NCBI RefSeq assembly: GCF_937976295.1
Contig: NZ_CALJRY010000193.1
Coordinates: 1 to 7,569, forward strand
Direction: 5' to 3'
DNA length: 7,569 nucleotides
Origin: an uncultured Rothia sp.
GTDB taxonomy: Bacteria; Actinomycetota; Actinomycetes; Actinomycetales; Micrococcaceae
The notes under the pieces are model-generated. The model ran no database searches, was not told the origin of the DNA, and saw only the letters and a list, made by a program, of their open reading frames with translations. Position numbers and translations under genes: made by a program. Of the stretch, positions 1-5,418 are shown piece after piece (positions within the stretch are counted from its first letter, which is position 1; every line of letters begins with the position of its first letter).

Positions 1-1
1 G

Positions 2-208
2 ATGGCCCACTTCGCTCCGGGTGCGGTGGGTGCTTCGCAGCAGTACGGGCATATTGCTGTAGTGCAGGCGGTCAATGATGATGGCACTGTGACGATTGAG
101 GAGTATAACGGTGTGACTCCGTATGCGTACGGTACTCGCACTATTCCTGCTGATCAGGTCACGACGTATCTGCATATCCCTGATAGTGAGAAGGTTAAGA
201 AGGACTAA
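2..208 (+). CDS. C-terminal end of CHAP-domain peptidoglycan hydrolase (5' truncated by window)
   Basis: The visible 68 residues match the second half of a CHAP (cysteine/histidine-dependent amidohydrolase/peptidase) domain: an AHFAPGA strand, then GHIAVVQAV with the His expected to be catalytic (residue 16), then NDDGTVTIEEYNG, which supplies the usual Glu/Asn position, and a final strand ending TRTIPADQV. The catalytic Cys would lie upstream of the window. The first visible Met is therefore almost certainly internal and base 1 is the last base of the preceding codon. In conjugation operons such enzymes are VirB1-like: they open peptidoglycan locally so the secretion channel can be assembled, and they act outside the membrane. 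The stop is only 3 bp before the lipoprotein ATG, and the lipoprotein's ribosome binding site lies inside this gene, so the two are co-transcribed. Domain identity is confident; the N-terminal architecture is unknown. Confidence 0.82.
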   Translation: MAHFAPGAVGASQQYGHIAVVQAVNDDGTVTIEEYNGVTPYAYGTRTIPADQVTTYLHIPDSEKVKKD

Positions 209-211
209 GAG

Positions 212-859
212 ATGATGTTTCGTCAGAAGGTTGCGGCTACTGGTGTTGCCGTGGTGATGCTCTCGTGGCTGGTGGCGTGTTCGGCGTCTACAGCTGATTC
301 GGCGCCGACGGGGTCGCCTGTGGTGACTGCTTCTGCGTCGGTGACCGCCTCGGGTGCGCAGTCGCACCCACCTGCTGCGGTGGCGAGTACGGCGCAGCCG
401 TCTTCGGCTACCCCGGTTGCTTCGGTTTCGGCGGCGCCGACGATTATTGCGGCGCTTCCGTCTGCGAGTCGGTGGGGGCATTATGGTGCTCCCGGTAACG
501 TGGATGTGGCTTCTGATGCTGCGGGGTGGAGTCCGCAGGAGCAGAAGGAGGCGACGGATTTTGCGGTGCAGACGATGCGTGTGTTCGCGATGGATACGGA
601 TGCGGCGACGTGGCATCAGTATATGGATCCGCGTGTGACGGATAAGTATCGTGAGCAGTTGGCTCGGTATAACCCGGCGTATACGTCTGTGCGTGAGGTG
701 AAGGAGGCTGTGTATACGGAGTTTCCGTCTGATCCGACGCGTGCGGTGGTGCGTGTGAGTACGAATGATGGGGTGTGGGTGGTTCAGTTGCATCGTTCGG
801 GTCCGGGTGAGGCGCCGAAGGTGTCTAATATTGCGCCGTTGTCGGCAAAGCGTCGTTAG
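212..859 (+). CDS. Putative conjugal transfer lipoprotein with NTF2/VirB8-like C-terminal region
   Basis: A 215-residue exported protein. Residues 1-22 form a signal peptide with a hydrophobic core (VAATGVAVVMLSWL) and a lipobox LVAC, so Cys23 should be lipidated and anchored to the outer face of the membrane. Residues 24-85 are a low-complexity Ala/Ser/Thr/Pro/Val linker. Residues about 105-210 look folded: a helix (EQKEATDFAVQTMRVFAM), a WHQYMDP segment, then three probable strands (VREVKEAVYTEF, AVVRVSTND, GVWVVQLHR). This layout resembles the NTF2-like fold of VirB8/TcpC transfer proteins, but that is inference from pattern and context, not from a diagnostic motif. The start is supported by an AAGAAGGA sequence 7 bp upstream; a second ATG directly follows the first. 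It sits between the CHAP gene and the coupling-protein gene, consistent with a structural part of the secretion channel. Confidence 0.72.
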   Translation: MMFRQKVAATGVAVVMLSWLVACSASTADSAPTGSPVVTASASVTASGAQSHPPAAVASTAQPSSATPVASVSAAPTIIAALPSASRWGHYGAPGNVDVASDAAGWSPQEQKEATDFAVQTMRVFAMDTDAATWHQYMDPRVTDKYREQLARYNPAYTSVREVKEAVYTEFPSDPTRAVVRVSTNDGVWVVQLHRSGPGEAPKVSNIAPLSAKRR

Positions 860-915
860 TAGTGTGCTGGTAAGGGCATGATGCTTCGGTGTGGTGTTTG
901 CGTTGTGGCTTCACT

Positions 916-956
916 GCGTTGTGCTATGACTGCAAGATGTGGTCATAGCACAATGC
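916..956. promoter_or_regulatory. Perfect 12-bp inverted repeat upstream of the coupling-protein gene
   Basis: TTGTGCTATGAC (919-930) and its exact complement GTCATAGCACAA (942-953) flank an 11-nt loop. In RNA the stem could extend by a G-U pair and two more pairs to 916-956. It ends 14 bp before the AAGGAG ribosome binding site of the gene at 981. No T-run follows, so it is not an ordinary intrinsic terminator. It could be a repressor operator, an mRNA processing or stabilising hairpin, or an attenuator. The rest of the 860-980 gap shows no gene and no convincing promoter. Confidence 0.6.
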
Positions 957-980
957 CATCAATAGTTAAGGAGAGCTGAG

Positions 981-2834
981 ATGGATTTGCGTCCTAACGA
1001 GTCGGCTGCGCTGATGTTTTTTGGTTTGGTGCTTGCTGCTGGTGCTTATTTGGGTGCTGGGTTGGAGTCTGGTGTCTGGACGATTACTGATATCGCGTGG
1101 CATGTGAAGGACCATGGTGTCGGTGTGCTTTTCTGGGTTGTGGTGGGTTTGTCCCTCATCCCGGCGGTTATTGTTGCTGCTTTGGTGTTGAAGGCCGGTG
1201 ATGGTCTAGGTGGCGGCGGTAGCCGTAAGGCGTCGGCTGCGCATATGGTGTCGTATAAGCAGGTTGCTGGGTCGTTGGGTCATGATGCGGCGGTGAAGGC
1301 GGCACGAAAGAAGGCGAAGATTTCTATGCCTCCGGTGTCGCCGGATCCGAAGGAGTCGGCGCGTCTGATTGGTCAGTGGGTGGATGAGATGCCGGAGTCG
1401 TGGTTGGTGACTGAGCTGGGTAAGTTGGGCGGCAAGGTCGTGAAGAAGAAGGGCGCCTCGTCTTATGTTGGTGGCAAGCCGGTGTATGGTGAGGCGAAAG
1501 AATCCAAATTAGTTCTGGCTCCTACGCAGGCCGGTAAGACGACCTCGATTGCCTCGAATCTTGTGCTGGATGCCCCGGGTGCGGTGATGGCGACGAGCAC
1601 GAAGGCTGATTTGCTGATGATGACTGCTTGTACGCGTGAGCGTCTGCACCCGGCCGGTCAGGTCGTTGCGTTTGACCTGGATGATTCGTCGGGTTGGCCG
1701 CATAAGGCGGCGTGGAACCCGATTTCTGGGTGTGAGAACTTTGAGGTGGCGCAGCGTCGTGCTCAGGCGTGGGCTGGTGCTCAGCCGATGAGTGGGACGA
1801 AGAATGGGGATTGGTTTAATCAGCAGGCGGGCGCGTTTTTGGCGCGTTTCTTGCATGTGGCTGCGGTCTCTGGGAAGACGCTGAACGATGTGATTGCGTG
1901 GAGTCAGAATCTGCGTGGGCGTGATGCGTTGAAGACTGCGGAGATGCATGCTGGGCGTGTTAACCCGGAGGTTTTGGCGTTTTTGGCGGCGAAGCAGGAG
2001 TCGAAGGCTGCGGAGACGCTGGATTCGATTCAGCAGACCCTGTCGGGTTTGTTGGAGCCGTTGGCGGTGCCGCGTATCCGTGAGCAGCTGATGGTCCACC
2101 CGGCGTATGCCTTTAATATGCGTGAGTTTTTGTCGGGTCCGAACACGCTGTATTTGGTGTCGGACACGGCAACCGGTGTTGAGACGGGCCCGCTCGTCTC
2201 TATGTTTGCGAACGAGCTAATCAACACGGCGCGCGAGTTGAGCCAGGAGAAGCCCGGGGGCCGTTTGTGGCCGTGTTTCCGTGCGGTGCTGGATGAGGCC
2301 CCGAACCTTGCTGCGTTCCCGAAGATGGACTCGATTATGTCTGATATTAATGGTCGTGGTGTTGAGGTTATTTTGATTGCGCAGTCGATGAGTCAGCTGA
2401 TTGACCGGTGGGGTGAGCAGGGTGGCCGCACGATTGTGGGTAACTCTGTTGTGAAGTACTATTTGCCGGGTCTTGATGTGGAGACAATGAGGCCTGTCTC
2501 GGAGGCGTTGGGTAAGTTTGAGAAGCAGCGGGTGAGCCGTTCGCACTCGAGCGGCAAGATGGGTAATAGCTCGACTTCGCATAGTACTGAGGAGAAGCTG
2601 GTGATGGAGGCTGCGGAGATGACGCAGATTCCGGCGTTCTCTGCGATGGTGTCGTATAAGAATTACCGCCCGATGCATCTTGGGTTGACCCCGTGGTGGG
2701 AGAGGCCGGATGCTGATGAGGTGAAGGAGGACCAGTTGCGGGCGTGGCAGTTGTGCGGCAAGATGCAGCTGCCGGACACGTCGGCGTTTGTTGAGGGTCA
2801 GCGTGTGGAGCGGGAAGGATTTGAGGGCCAGTGA
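981..2834 (+). CDS. Type IV coupling protein, VirD4/TraG family (TraM-recognition C-terminal domain)
   Basis: A 617-residue membrane ATPase that links the relaxase-DNA complex to the secretion channel. Two N-terminal membrane segments are visible (about residues 10-28 and 47-71), followed by the cytoplasmic ATPase. The Walker A motif is APTQAGKTTS (180-189), with Ala replacing the usual first Gly but the GKT core intact. It is followed by the family-typical stretch GAVMATSTKADLL (200-212), which matches the 'vv.StK.dl' pattern of TraG proteins. Walker B is FRAVLDEAPNL (433-443), with Asp438-Glu439. After it come NGRGVEVILIAQSMSQL (457-473) and a conserved VGNS (486-489), typical of the TraG/TraD C-terminal domain. 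An AAGGAG site 7 bp before the ATG supports the start. It is shorter than many VirD4 homologues but appears complete. The stop overlaps the next gene by 4 bp, so the two are translationally coupled. Confidence 0.93.
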   Translation: MDLRPNESAALMFFGLVLAAGAYLGAGLESGVWTITDIAWHVKDHGVGVLFWVVVGLSLIPAVIVAALVLKAGDGLGGGGSRKASAAHMVSYKQVAGSLGHDAAVKAARKKAKISMPPVSPDPKESARLIGQWVDEMPESWLVTELGKLGGKVVKKKGASSYVGGKPVYGEAKESKLVLAPTQAGKTTSIASNLVLDAPGAVMATSTKADLLMMTACTRERLHPAGQVVAFDLDDSSGWPHKAAWNPISGCENFEVAQRRAQAWAGAQPMSGTKNGDWFNQQAGAFLARFLHVAAVSGKTLNDVIAWSQNLRGRDALKTAEMHAGRVNPEVLAFLAAKQESKAAETLDSIQQTLSGLLEPLAVPRIREQLMVHPAYAFNMREFLSGPNTLYLVSDTATGVETGPLVSMFANELINTARELSQEKPGGRLWPCFRAVLDEAPNLAAFPKMDSIMSDINGRGVEVILIAQSMSQLIDRWGEQGGRTIVGNSVVKYYLPGLDVETMRPVSEALGKFEKQRVSRSHSSGKMGNSSTSHSTEEKLVMEAAEMTQIPAFSAMVSYKNYRPMHLGLTPWWERPDADEVKEDQLRAWQLCGKMQLPDTSAFVEGQRVEREGFEGQ

Positions 2835-3448
2835 GTTACGGCTTTGATGATGATGTGATGCCGATGACCGCGCCGATTCCGGTGGTTTCGGAGCAGCATG
2901 ATTTTCTGGCGGAAAGGGTGAAGGCGCTGGAGGCGCTTTCTGACCAGCTGCTTGATGTGCTGGACGCGTTGCGTGATCGTGTGGAGCAGCTGGAGAGCGC
3001 CGGGCCGGTGCCTGCTGCGGTGGACGGTGAGTATGAGGTGCAGGATGTAGCGGCTGCTGAGCCTGCAACGTATGTGCCGTACTGTTGGCGGCATGTTTCT
3101 GCTGCTGAGGCGCGGGGGCTGTGGGTCCGGCTGCGTGAGTGGGTGGACTGGGTGAATGGGCGGTATTTCGCGTCGTCCTGGGAGTCGATTCGCCCCTGCT
3201 GGTTCCGTCACCCGGCGGCGGTGGAGGAGCTGACGGCACTGTGGGCGGCGTGGGAGTCTGCGTATCGTGCCCCTGACGAGGGTGAGGGGTTCTCGGATGC
3301 TGCCCTGTGGTGGCATGAGAAGCTTCATGCGGTGGTTCACCGCCTGTGGGATGAGCAGTTTGCTGAGTGTAAGGCTGGGCATCAGGACCCGGATGTGTAT
3401 GAGCGTTCCACGGATCCTAGCTTTGAGGAGTTCCTACAGGGTCGTTAA
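2831..3448 (+). CDS. DUF4913-family protein with N-terminal coiled coil
   Basis: A 205-residue soluble protein of unknown function. Residues about 24-56 (FLAERVKALEALSDQLLDV and the following heptads, ending DRVEQLESA) have the leucine spacing of a short coiled coil. An acidic linker follows. Residues about 82-180 match the tryptophan-rich pattern I associate with DUF4913: W86, a WVRLREWVDWVNGRY segment, CWFRHPAAVEELTALWAAW (123-141), then ALWWHEKLHAVVHRL (158-172) and a Cys at 180. Proteins of this family occur next to coupling-protein genes on actinobacterial conjugative elements, which fits here. I chose the GTG at 2831 because it overlaps the upstream TGA in a GTGA arrangement; an in-frame ATG at 2858 is possible but has no better ribosome binding site. 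An accessory role in substrate recruitment to the coupling protein is only an inference from position. Confidence 0.75.
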   Translation: MSYGFDDDVMPMTAPIPVVSEQHDFLAERVKALEALSDQLLDVLDALRDRVEQLESAGPVPAAVDGEYEVQDVAAAEPATYVPYCWRHVSAAEARGLWVRLREWVDWVNGRYFASSWESIRPCWFRHPAAVEELTALWAAWESAYRAPDEGEGFSDAALWWHEKLHAVVHRLWDEQFAECKAGHQDPDVYERSTDPSFEEFLQGR

Positions 3449-3500
3449 AAAATGAGGTGAGGGGGAGAAACCCGAAAATGGGTTTCTCCCCTCACCTTCT
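3447..3500. terminator. Bidirectional intrinsic terminator between convergent genes
   Basis: A 17-bp stem with one bulged G: GGTGA plus GGGGAGAAACCC (3456-3473) pairs with GGGTTTCTCCCC plus TCACC (3480-3496) around a GAAAAT loop. On the minus strand the stem is followed by six T (complement of 3447-3452), ideal for ending the DUF3800 gene, whose stop is 33 bp before the stem. On the plus strand it is followed by TTCTATTT, a weaker tail, 7 bp beyond the DUF4913 stop. One element thus insulates both transcripts from antisense read-through. Confidence 0.88.
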
Positions 3501-3529
3501 ATTTAGTGCCTGGTACTTGTTAAGACAGG

Positions 3530-4891
3530 CTAGCGGCGGGGACCGCGGCGCTGCTGATTCTGGTTCTGCTGCTGCTGGTTTCGGTCTCGGCGTCGTTCTT
3601 GACGACGGGCCCGCTGATTCTGGTTCTGTTGTTGCTGGTTACTCCGCTGTTGTTGTTGGTTATTCTGCTGTTGTTGCTGACCTTGATTCTGAGACCGCTG
3701 ATTCTGCTGATCCGGTTTAAAAATATCTATCCGGGCGCGTTCCATCCGCTCATACGAGGCTTTAACAGCCTGCAACCCTTCGGGGAGAGGAGTGCCGCGA
3801 CGGTTCAATTCCTCAAAGGCCTGCTTCTGCCGGGGAGTCATATCACCACGCGCAATACTCTGAGCGACAGCTTGTTCAGGAGACAGCTGATACTGATGAC
3901 CCTGTGCCTGAGTCTTCTTGTAGGCAAGTCCCTGTTGTTTCTCAGGCTGCAGGACACGCCCTTGGCCATTATCCGCAAGGGTCACAATTACTTCTTCACG
4001 GACGAAACGCCCACTCGCGACCTGCATGAGCTCAGCATCCGAGAGGTCCTTAACAGGGGTGGTTGCTATCTCAAAGTTGAGCGTATTTTTCGGAGCCTGC
4101 TGGTTCGGTCCAGGAGCAAGGTCAAGGTACCTTTGGCTGATTGCATCATAGACTTCCAAGTTGTTTTTGACCGCATCGTATAGATCGTAGTTGGAAGAGT
4201 TAAGGACTTTCTGAACGGCGTAGCAGATAGCGTCAGTAGTCCACAGGAGATTATCAGCACCCGGTGATACCTGGATACGCGCAATAGGTTCAATAAGACC
4301 AGCCTGGATAAAGTTCGAGATAGCTTCCAGATCCATCTCATTCTCACCCTTCTCCTTCATACGTTCGAAGACGAACGCATAGACCGGGTTGTCTCGATCT
4401 TGGCATTGCTGGATGAGGGAGAGCAGGTTACTGTGGCGTGCAGTTCGCACAAGGTCAAGCTGAGTTTCAGGCTTTGAGGAATAATCGACTGCCGTACCTA
4501 CAGTAACCACAGTGGCACTATCGGCAAGGTACTGGTTGATAAATTCTAGGAACCTAATGTTGTAGGTATCACTGTTATCCACAGCATGGAATTTCTGTTC
4601 CGGCAAATCGAGACCGGTCAGCGCGTCACGGAATTCCTTGAGCTTGTCTGCTTCAATAATCACTGCTGTCATCGCGTAGAAGCCCTGATGCATACCGTAC
4701 CCACCTGCAGCCTTCTTAGGGGGTATGTAGGTTTCGTCCACAAAGGCAAATCGTGGGGCAGCACTATTTTTTTGGTAAAAATCAACGATGCGGGAGTAAT
4801 ATTCACGCTCAATATGGTTCCGAGGATTCTTGATAAAGTCCCATTGATAATCACTGATAAGGTGATCGCCGGAAGAAGTAGAAGACGTCAT
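3530..4891 (-). CDS. DUF3800-family protein (RNase H-like fold) with Q/N/R-rich basic tail
   Basis: A 453-residue cytoplasmic protein. Residues about 47-230 fit the DUF3800 domain: a first strand RFAFVDET with acidic Asp52-Glu53, a QGFYAMTAVII strand, an EQKFHAVD segment (98-105) in the place of the family's 'E.K.s' region, YAFVFERMKEKG (171-182), and a closing NLLWTTDAICYAVQ (214-227) with Asp220, equivalent to the usual 'LQLADLIA'. These acidic residues could form a metal-dependent nuclease centre of the RNase H clan; activity is inferred, not shown. Residues 230-390 are a helical extension I do not recognise. From about 394 to the end the chain is almost only Gln, Asn and Arg. I start at the ATG at 4891 because AAGGAA lies just upstream; an in-frame TTG at 4960 would add 23 residues but overlaps the divergent RNA. 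Base composition is more AT-rich than both flanks, suggesting separate acquisition. Confidence 0.78.
   Translation of the reverse strand: MTSSTSSGDHLISDYQWDFIKNPRNHIEREYYSRIVDFYQKNSAAPRFAFVDETYIPPKKAAGGYGMHQGFYAMTAVIIEADKLKEFRDALTGLDLPEQKFHAVDNSDTYNIRFLEFINQYLADSATVVTVGTAVDYSSKPETQLDLVRTARHSNLLSLIQQCQDRDNPVYAFVFERMKEKGENEMDLEAISNFIQAGLIEPIARIQVSPGADNLLWTTDAICYAVQKVLNSSNYDLYDAVKNNLEVYDAISQRYLDLAPGPNQQAPKNTLNFEIATTPVKDLSDAELMQVASGRFVREEVIVTLADNGQGRVLQPEKQQGLAYKKTQAQGHQYQLSPEQAVAQSIARGDMTPRQKQAFEELNRRGTPLPEGLQAVKASYERMERARIDIFKPDQQNQRSQNQGQQQQQNNQQQQRSNQQQQNQNQRARRQERRRDRNQQQQNQNQQRRGPRR
3541..3715 (-). repeat. Degenerate CTG/GTT-type repeats encoding the Q/N-rich tail
   Basis: Two 28-bp direct copies, 3553-3580 and 3613-3640, differ at 2 positions and lie exactly 60 bp apart. 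Both encode NQQQQNQNQ on the minus strand, followed by an Arg-rich stretch. A third, looser Gln/Asn block lies at 3641-3712. The exact 60-bp offset keeps the reading frame and points to a tandem duplication of a 20-codon unit followed by drift. These are coding repeats, not a CRISPR array. Confidence 0.75.
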
Positions 4892-4894
4892 TGG

Positions 4895-4900
4895 TTCCTT
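4895..4900 (-). promoter_or_regulatory. Ribosome binding site that decides the DUF3800 start
   Basis: AAGGAA on the minus strand lies 3 nt before the ATG at 4891 (5 nt from the AAGG core). The alternative TTG at 4960 has no comparable site, so translation from 4891 is preferred. Confidence 0.65.
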
Positions 4901-4916
4901 CACAAAGTTGTTGCGG

Positions 4917-4945
4917 TTGGTATTCGGTTCTGATACACTTATAGT
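4917..4945 (+). promoter_or_regulatory. Candidate promoter for the divergent structured RNA
   Basis: TTGGTA (4917-4922, 4 of 6 to the -35 consensus) and TATAGT (4940-4945, 5 of 6 to the -10 consensus) are separated by 17 bp, placing a start near 4952, just before the RNA's closing helix. An alternative pair, TTGCGG (4911-4916) and TACACT (4934-4939), is also spaced by 17 bp. On the minus strand a TATAAG overlaps at 4938-4943 and may be the -10 of the DUF3800 gene, though no good -35 accompanies it. If so, the two promoters overlap and would compete for polymerase. Confidence 0.5.
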
Positions 4946-4951
4946 AGCAAG

Positions 4952-5084
4952 GTAAAACAAGAACCCTGACGTAGTCGCCGTAAGGCGATGAGGTATACTG
5001 GGTGAGCTGTAGCGGGGTAAGCCGGTGGATCCTGGTCGAAGCTACGGACCTTGTTCTAAGGCACCCTCAATGGGTGCCTTTTTT
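4952..5084 (+). ncRNA. Probable structured non-coding RNA divergent from the DUF3800 gene
   Basis: About 133 nt with a promoter-like start and an intrinsic terminator. Helices I can pair by eye: a closing stem AACAAG (4956-4961) with CTTGTT (5050-5055); ACCC (4963-4966) with GGGT (5000-5003); a hairpin TCGCC-GTAA-GGCGA (4975-4988) capped by a GNRA-type tetraloop, with an outer G-U pair; a 7-bp stem CTGTAGC (5007-5013) with GCTACGG (5041-5047), one pair being U-G; and inside it CCGG (5022-5025) with CTGG (5032-5035). This leaves GGGGTAAG (5014-5021) unpaired. No plausible protein is encoded. It does not match tRNA, tmRNA, RNase P or SRP RNA signatures. DUF3800 genes are known neighbours of structured RNA candidates called DUF3800 RNA motifs (several classes, function unknown); assignment to that group is inference from position and structure, and I cannot say which class. 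Confidence 0.65.
5058..5084 (+). terminator. Strong intrinsic terminator of the structured RNA
   Basis: GGCACCC (5060-5066) pairs perfectly with GGGTGCC (5072-5078) around a TCAAT loop and is followed by six T (5079-5084). Two A before the stem can extend it into the T-run. The T-run is on the plus strand, which fixes the orientation of the upstream RNA. Confidence 0.92.
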
Positions 5085-5117
5085 GTGCCCGCACTCATGA
5101 TCTGGGTGCTTCAACTA

Positions 5118-5173
5118 AGTCTTACAAGAAGAAGAGGGGTAAGAAGCCATAATACGGCTTCTTACCCCTTCTT
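5118..5173 (-). terminator. Intrinsic terminator after the relaxase gene
   Basis: A 14-bp perfect stem: AGGGGTAAGAAGCC (5135-5148) pairs with GGCTTCTTACCCCT (5156-5169) around a 7-nt AT-rich loop. Read on the minus strand it begins about 10 bp after the relaxase stop and is followed by a T-rich tract (CTTCTTCTTGT). On the plus strand no T-run follows. The rest of 5085-5127 shows nothing I can name. Confidence 0.75.
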
Positions 5174-5181
5174 ATGTGCCG

Positions 5182-5418
5182 CTACGAGACACCCGGCCCA
5201 CGCACACCACGACGAGCCTGCTCATGCATCTGCTGCGCCTGACGCTCTTGCATCTGACGCTGACGCTGCTGGTGAGCAGCCCTCTGCTGGCGCTGCGCCT
5301 GATCATCTGGCTGATTCCTCAACCGATCATCCAGGCTACGGGTCCGCTCCACCATCTGACGGACCCTCTCAGCACGAGCCTCACGCTCACGACGCAACCG
5401 CTCTTCCGTCTCACTCAT
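5182..5418 (-). other. Possible internally initiated C-terminal fragment of the relaxase (78 residues)
   Basis: Inside the relaxase frame, AAGGAG (complement of 5425-5430) is followed by two in-frame ATG codons, at 5421 (3 nt spacing) and 5418 (6 nt spacing). Translation from 5418 would give a 78-residue basic helical protein starting MSETEERLRREREARAER and ending in a Gln/Arg-rich tail. A near-consensus ribosome binding site at ideal spacing is hard to ignore, but it also simply encodes Lys-Glu, so it may be chance. If made, it could be a nucleic-acid-binding partner that shares the relaxase tail. Confidence 0.3.

Noticed and set aside
916..956. Inverted repeat as an intrinsic terminator of the lipoprotein gene
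   Set aside because: No T-run follows on either side within the expected distance.
2217..3382. Long minus-strand frames opposite the coupling-protein and DUF4913 genes
   Set aside because: Pro/Arg/His-rich translations typical of antisense to GC-biased coding sequence, with no ribosome binding sites; the plus-strand frames carry clear family motifs.
3541..3715. Repeat cluster as a possible CRISPR array
   Set aside because: Repeat units are degenerate, in frame and encode a Gln/Asn-rich tail; there are no regular unique spacers.
3599..4183. Long Leu-rich plus-strand reading frame
   Set aside because: It is a shadow of the CTG/GTT repeats and the body of the DUF3800 gene; it has no start signal and no sensible domain.
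4892..4960. N-terminal extension of the DUF3800 protein from a TTG codon
   Set aside because: No ribosome binding site, and it would overlap the start and closing helix of the divergent RNA; the ATG at 4891 has AAGGAA at suitable spacing.
4988..5005. Tiny leader-peptide frame (5 codons) in the structured RNA
   Set aside because: Its ATG overlaps the hairpin stem, the site is weak, and no downstream gene on that strand would be regulated by it.
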